Assembly (NCBI GenBank): GCA_036346225.1
Contig: JARFIW010001254.1
Coordinates: forward strand, 593,001 to 657,000
Direction of reading: 5' to 3'
From: Platerodrilus igneus
Taxonomy: Eukaryota > Arthropoda > Insecta > Coleoptera > Lycidae
Length of the DNA: 64,000 bases
The notes below the pieces were generated by a model that was not told the origin of the DNA, searched no databases, and was given only the letters and a program-made list of their open reading frames with translations. Position 1 is the stretch's first letter, and every line of letters begins with the position of its first letter. This document shows, piece by piece, positions 58,629-64,000 of the stretch. Made by a program: the position numbers and the translations under genes.

Positions 58629-60724
58629 CTATTCCATCCTTATGAATACAAATAAAACTAAATATAACATATCTCTTGACTTATGTTGAAAAACTTTGCA
58701 AATATCTTTCTCAATGATGCAATTGGAGAGAATAAACTTAGCTATATTGTAAGTTTTAAATATGCACTTACCAAATAAATCATTACAATAAAAAAGACTG
58801 AAATGGTCATGATGAAGTTCTTTAGCTTGTATTAGAAAACTAAATTCTGTACTTGTAGTTGCATTTTTTAACATATGTATTTTACAAAGCTCGCACGAAT
58901 ATTTCTTATTAACCTTTTTGACTATGAAACCCGCTACATAATCCATTGCGGACTTACTTATAGGCCGTTCAAGCATACCATCTCCTACAGTCGCTAGTCC
59001 TCTATAAATTGATGAATTTTCTAACATTTTGGTTAATTTGAATTCTTGATTAGAAGTTGCATAAAAAAAGAAGATTTCTTAACTGCACCAAAGATGTTTC
59101 AAATGTCTCTTCACAATTTGACGCCACTGAATAAACACCTGCCATACTACGAACTAATAAAGCTTTATAAGAATCTTTAAATTGTTCGCACGTAGGAGTA
59201 GTGTGCCTTCCTCTGTGCTCCGTATTTGTCTAAAATAATTTTCTAAGGGATCCTGATTAAAAGATCTTACCAAAAAGTACTTTATTCCATTACCAAATAA
59301 GACATTTGCAATATCAATAAAGTCATCAAGGGTATACATAAAATTTTTTAACGATGGTGGTATAATTTTTTCACGAGTACCCTCTTTTCGGAAGAACATG
59401 TTCTGTAAGCTTGTACGCAATTGTTGCCAAAATTTCAGATGGTTTGAATATCGGCATACTGCTCCAGTTAGTGGCTTTCCAGGCTTATATTTTGTTGTAT
59501 TACCATTTAGACTGTCAAACAGGATATCATAAAATTTAATCACTTTAGCAGTATCTTACGTCCGCTTTGTAAGTTGATACTTGCCAGTTACATCAGTTGC
59601 ACCTGCAAATAAAAACCAATAAAATAGTAAGAAATACTAGTTTCATAAAGCTGTATGCTATATCTAAACGTTTTCTAAGACCAATTGTAATAAAAAAACA
59701 TTAAATACGCATGCTCTTAAAAAGTTCAAAACAAAACTACTTCAAGTGTTTTATAACTAATTGTTTCATGTTCTAACAAATTTTTCACAAACAATAATCC
59801 ATGCTACTCAATCAGAAAATATAATTTCCATATTAGGCATTAAGTATTTACTTATTCCAGTCATCAGTAATAGATAACATATAATAAACGTCAAGTTGTA
59901 CATAAAATTTTGCGACATTTGATATAAAATTGTAAATAATTTTACTCTTGTTGCTTTGCTTGATATTGAATTATTGAACAATTCTATACCAAATGGTATT
60001 TCAGCACTTGTCTATACCTTATCAGAACTGTCAAAGCTCATCAGAAATTCGTGTTTTCTGATTGATTAACATAAACAACATTTTATCGGAAAGCAAGATT
60101 TTACAACCCCATAAAAAAGCCAAAATACATTTATGCCAAACTAATGTCAATGTTAAAAAGACTCATATTAAGTTCAAACTAATACATGTCCCACTATTTT
60201 ATACAAATTGTAACAACATATTAGATAATGTGAAGAATGAAGGACCAAATTTTTATGTTTTTTCAATACTGCTTAATAAATCTCATCAGTAATAATAATT
60301 ACCATTTTGAGTCATGATGTTAATTGTTGCAGCCATGGAATGACTAAACACTTGTGAAGCATGAAAGACTTTCATCTTTTTCATTTTTGTTTCAATAATG
60401 TGGAAGTCTGTGATTTTTGGAAGACAGCGAGTGTCTTCACTACATGCATCGATGTAGTATGCGTTAACAATGTCCTCCCACTTTGCAGTAAGAACGCCTT
60501 CATCAGACTTCGAAAGTAAATTTGTTTTATTAAATTATTTCTTATTTCTTTAATTAAATGAGGAACATCATAAAGAGGTATGATTTCGCAGTCGTCGATT
60601 AGGATATGTCTTTTTGGAATTACATTCTTTTTTAAATAGACTGATCGAGCATCAGCAACCACTCCTTCTATAGCAGACCTATTTGTTGTTCCTTGATCGC
60701 ATATTGTGGCCAGGACTTTTAAAC
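58629..60724 (-). pseudogene. P-element-like transposase (THAP9 family), C-terminal exons
   Basis: Minus-strand exons with good splice sites: exon 60303-60724 (acceptor TTTACAG, donor GGTAATTATT) and the next exon from 59602 (acceptor TTTGCAG). Family phrases include LATICDQGTTNRSAIEGV, YDVPHLIKEIRNNLIKQ, SFNQDPLENYFRQIRS and MDYVAGFIVKKV. These correspond to the GTP-binding/catalytic and C-terminal parts of P-type transposases. Frameshifts near 60390 and 59160 and stops elsewhere break it. The N-terminal THAP domain is not present. A frame at 58321-58629 may be its degraded end. Confidence 0.8.
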
Positions 60725-60817
60725 CTGTAAACATTGTACAATAAGAAAACTAAAACTTACACTTAAAAACTGTAATTAACAAAGCAATACGACACAGATT
60801 TGAATACTGAGTTACTA

Positions 60818-63292
60818 TAGTCGTTGTAATTTAAGTTCCGATTTACGTCACTAATATTCGTAATGTCATAACATGGCGCAGTTGCCACTATCAAAATACG
60901 AATTTTTCGTAACCACAATAAAGCCATCGGTAGAATATTGATGTTGCAAATGTTTTCTAATAGATGAAGGAATGTAGTTTGTAACTTTTTAAAATGCAAT
61001 TTTTAGAATCATTTTATATGGACATAATTGTAGATCAAACTCTTTAACTAAATAGTATAGGCTATTTAAGTGAAAGTTTTACTACTGAGCATATTTTAAA
61101 CATAGTTCAGTGTTTTTAATGCGATTCATTTTACAGCAATCTGCACACTACACCAGACACGGAATATTAGCCACCGCTATTCAACAAAACAGGTTATGTT
61201 TATCAAACTTAAATTAAGTGTGTAATTCATGTTTTAAATATGCCAGCACAAAATAACCGAAATATCTATAAAATTCAATTTTCTTTCCGTCTTTGTGAAG
61301 TAGTATTTTTTTGCCGATAAATAGGGTTGATCTGTGAATGTTTACTATTCAAATAATATATAGTCATTTTAGGCAAAATATAAAACAAATATGTATTCTT
61401 TAAGATAATACGAAAGTATATGGATATTAATATCTCGTAGGTAAGTGTATATAGGACGAACAGTCTTGAAAATTTATTTTTTAGGTTTGCTGGATGCTAA
61501 ACAAACGCATACAATATCTTGCAAACTTGTTGATATACGGTATCAGCATTAAAAGTAATTACAAGAGGTGCAACATCAACTGTGACTAAACGTACTTCTC
61601 TATTGTACCAGTCTCCAATTAACCTTTCACAATGAGCTGTAGCATTTTCCCAGACTTCTGGGGTAATGGTTGCCAATGCTTCGTGCCACATTTTCAAACA
61701 AATCTCTGCTGATTTGCCATTCCTACCAATGTGACAATTGTAATAAGTTTTGGATATTCCCCAGATAAGTTTAATCGGGTTGAAAAAGCAATGGCAGGGA
61801 GACAATCGTACAACTTTTCCGCCAAGTAATCTGCTTTGTATACCTTCTGTGGCTTATGCCTGAAAATTAATAGTCATGTTAATTACACAAATTATAAATT
61901 GGGTTGTTATACATACATGGTGGCAAGATTAAGAAGATCTTTTTTAAAAGAATTACAATCAAGTGCAATGCCTTGATTTGTCAGCCAGTTTGATATGTCT
62001 CCTTTAGTCCAACTGTATTTCGGTTCTTTAACCAACACTGTACTGTGATATGAAGAATTATCTAAAACAATTGCAGACGGTTGTTCCAAATTATTCAGCA
62101 ATTGATTTTCAAACCAATTAAGAAAATTTGCTTCGTTCATCTTTCCATGATAATCTCCATACTTTGTCGCAGATGAAAAGATCAACTCGCAACCTTCAAT
62201 GAACCCATTTTCATTGCCTGCATGCAACACATTGAATCTTTTCCCATCGACTTGTGTGCTATTTACACTTCGTACATCATTATTATGCCAGGAACGACAA
62301 ACAGTACCGTTTTGGAAAATCCAAGTTTCGTCGAGATGAACTAATTGATAAATGCCTTCCGCTTTAATTCTCATATACTTTACGAGAAATTCAAACCGTT
62401 TAAGGCAATTCTATGAGAGCACGACGGGGATTGTCTTTACGGTATGTAAATCCCATTCTGCGTAGCAGTGTATTTAAAGATTTATCACATCCTTTGAACA
62501 ATTCTACACTGTAGTTGTAAACACAAGTTATGTACTGTGATATGTTCATCTGAAACCGATGATTATATCAAAACTAAACTACCAACACTTTAATAACTTA
62601 CGATTGTCATACATTCGATAAATTTTATTGCAAATTGCACACTCTGTAAATTCATCAACAACAGTTACAGGTTTGTTCAGAATTCTTTTTTTCGAATCTA
62701 ATGATTCACCATTTTGAATAACTTTTCACCATAGTCACAGTTGACGGATTAAGTTTGAGAGCAGCTGCAACTCTCTATAAAACCAAATTAAATAATTTTA
62801 TAACAAATTACATTTCGTAGATTACCTCTCGGACGGCTGTTACAGGAATAAAAGGTCTTCCATTTGCTTTCTCTTGTTCAAAAAACTCGTACAAGTTAGC
62901 AACAAGCTGCTTCCCCCTAGTACCCAAGTGCATTCCAGGCATTTTCAAAAACAAGCTCACGAACGTAAAAATTACGCGAATTTGTTCTGATAAGAACTGT
63001 TTTTAATATGAAAAAAAGGCGCAGTTTATAAAATGATTGGTCTTGAGAAGCAAAAAATTTGACAGTAACACATTCCCATAACCTCCAGAACATGAGTTTA
63101 GGTTATGTACTACCATTTTTGATAGTTTTAAATGTTAAATTTTTGTAGAGAAACGCTGGCATCGTTGCAATTTTCACCAACATTGATTAGATCTGAGTGT
63201 TTAAGATAAGAAAGGAAATATGCTCTATAGTATGTTGGTATGCTTGCGAACATTATTAATGACGTAAATCGGAACTTAAATTACAACGACTA
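60818..63292 (-). mobile_element. Tc1/mariner-superfamily transposon (2475 bp)
   Basis: Inverted ends starting TAGTCGTTGTAATTTAAGTT match over about 40 bases and are flanked by TA (60816-60817 and 63293-63294). It carries one intron-containing transposase gene on the minus strand. Its left end lies about 90 bases beyond the acceptor of a P-element exon, so it probably landed in a P-element intron or just upstream. Confidence 0.85.
61497..62942 (-). pseudogene. DDE transposase of the Tc1/mariner element, four exons
   Basis: The start is ATG at 62940-62942 (MPGMHLGTRGKQLV). Predicted exons on the minus strand are 62826-62942, 62602-62774, 61917-62549 and 61497-61859, all with GT/AG borders. 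The N-terminus has a helix-turn-helix region (RVAAALKLNPSTVT). The catalytic triad is visible in LVHLDETWI, AIVLDNSSYHS and FFNPIKLIWG, where Lys replaces the expected Glu of the third motif. Frameshifts in exons 2, 3 and 4 and the altered third residue suggest an inactive copy. Exon 4 also has KMWHEALATITPEVW, common in this arthropod group. Confidence 0.82.
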
Positions 63293-63294
63293 TA

Positions 63295-64000
63295 TCTAAA
63301 AAGATTCAATTACAATTCAAAAATAAATCGTTTGAATTTGTTCAAGGATTGTTTGGTATGAAATTTTGTTTAAAGTCCATATTGCAAGTAAACATTTTCA
63401 GAAAAATACCATAAATGTTTAGGAATATACCGAACAATTGAAAATGTTCTATAAATATCTATTAACTAAAAGAGCTGATGCAAGAAATAAGATATCTAGA
63501 TACACTTTACTTGACTGATGAGCTGGAAGTGATTAAGCACACATTTACGATAAAGATGATTCCTTGGAAATTTTTGAATACACAGTAAAAAAATGATTCA
63601 GGTTAGATATTGCCAAATTTAAGGATAGCTTTGAGAATATTAACTTTACCAGTAACGGTTTCTGAAAGTGGCGTTCGTTTTCTAGATTAAAATTAATAAA
63701 AAATTATTTTTGGTCAGCAATTACACAATAAGAATTGAATAATTTAGTAATAGTTTAAACCGACCGGAATGTGTGTATGTGCAGTACCACCAAGCAAACG
63801 GCCTCGGGAAATTGCGAATTAAAATTTGATAGGAACATATGTAACCAATGAGAAAATTGGACTGATATGTTGTATATTCCCTACATATAACTTTAATTAT
63901 ATGAAAATTGATAGTAATGAGTGTATTCAGTGTTATTTATCGCGCTTTTTATCGAGTTGTAGAAAATTTGATTTAAATATTAAATGCAAATAACTGAATA
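63295..64000. other. AT-rich sequence at the window edge
   Basis: No gene, repeat end or RNA that I can support. It could hold the rest of the P-element 5' region, but I see no THAP motif before the window ends. Confidence 0.4.

Noticed and set aside
60062..60292. 76-codon plus-strand frame
   Set aside because: It lies in the predicted P-element intron on the opposite strand and has no recognisable motif.

Overview
This window is AT-rich eukaryotic DNA made almost entirely of transposable elements nested inside one another. The families present are gypsy and BEL/Pao LTR elements, a LINE with an APE-type endonuclease, a tRNA-derived SINE, a ZMYM/TTF-type hAT, a P-element-like transposase, Tc1/mariner-type transposons and a Polinton/Maverick. 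This mix, with introns of roughly 50 to 700 bases in the transposase genes, points to an arthropod, most likely an insect with a large repeat-rich genome. The species cannot be fixed from the sequence. I see no convincing host gene, rRNA or ordinary tRNA gene.

Layout. 1-3.6 kb: a solo LTR, older gypsy debris, and a tandem array carrying a 590-bp MITE. 3.6-10.8 kb: an old LINE on the minus strand, split by a decayed gypsy element (3746-8550) whose 5' LTR later received two tandem SINEs. 11.3-12.1 kb: a foldback palindrome between TA microsatellites. 12.1-15.3 kb: an internally deleted LTR element. 16.9-21.0 kb: a complete hAT copy with a perfect 8-bp target duplication. 22.3-28.2 kb: a BEL/Pao element lacking most of its integrase. 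29.6-36.2 kb: a young gypsy element with two apparently identical 524-bp LTRs and a 4-bp target duplication, inserted into an older mariner-like transposase. 38.0-40.7 and 53.7-55.7 kb: the two halves of one LINE, split by a 13,040-bp palindromic Polinton-type element (40676-53715). 58.3-63.3 kb: a P-element-like pseudogene and an intron-containing Tc1-like transposon.

Two things stand out. First, the Pol polyprotein of the young gypsy element ends in a macrodomain resembling OARD1/TARG1 ADP-ribosyl hydrolases, followed by a CCCH zinc finger. This suggests a retrotransposon that carries its own ADP-ribose-handling enzyme. Second, the Polinton-type element is nearly one giant palindrome. Its ends start with AG, it has a 6-bp target duplication and a zinc-finger PolB amino-terminal fragment in each arm, and its axis is a GC-rich 12-bp perfect palindrome next to an 8-bp tandem repeat. 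It looks like a head-to-head dimer or fold-back replication product that was then integrated.

Many frame breaks in the young elements sit in short homopolymer runs, each one base short. This is the pattern of uncorrected long-read errors, so several apparent pseudogenes may be intact in the animal.
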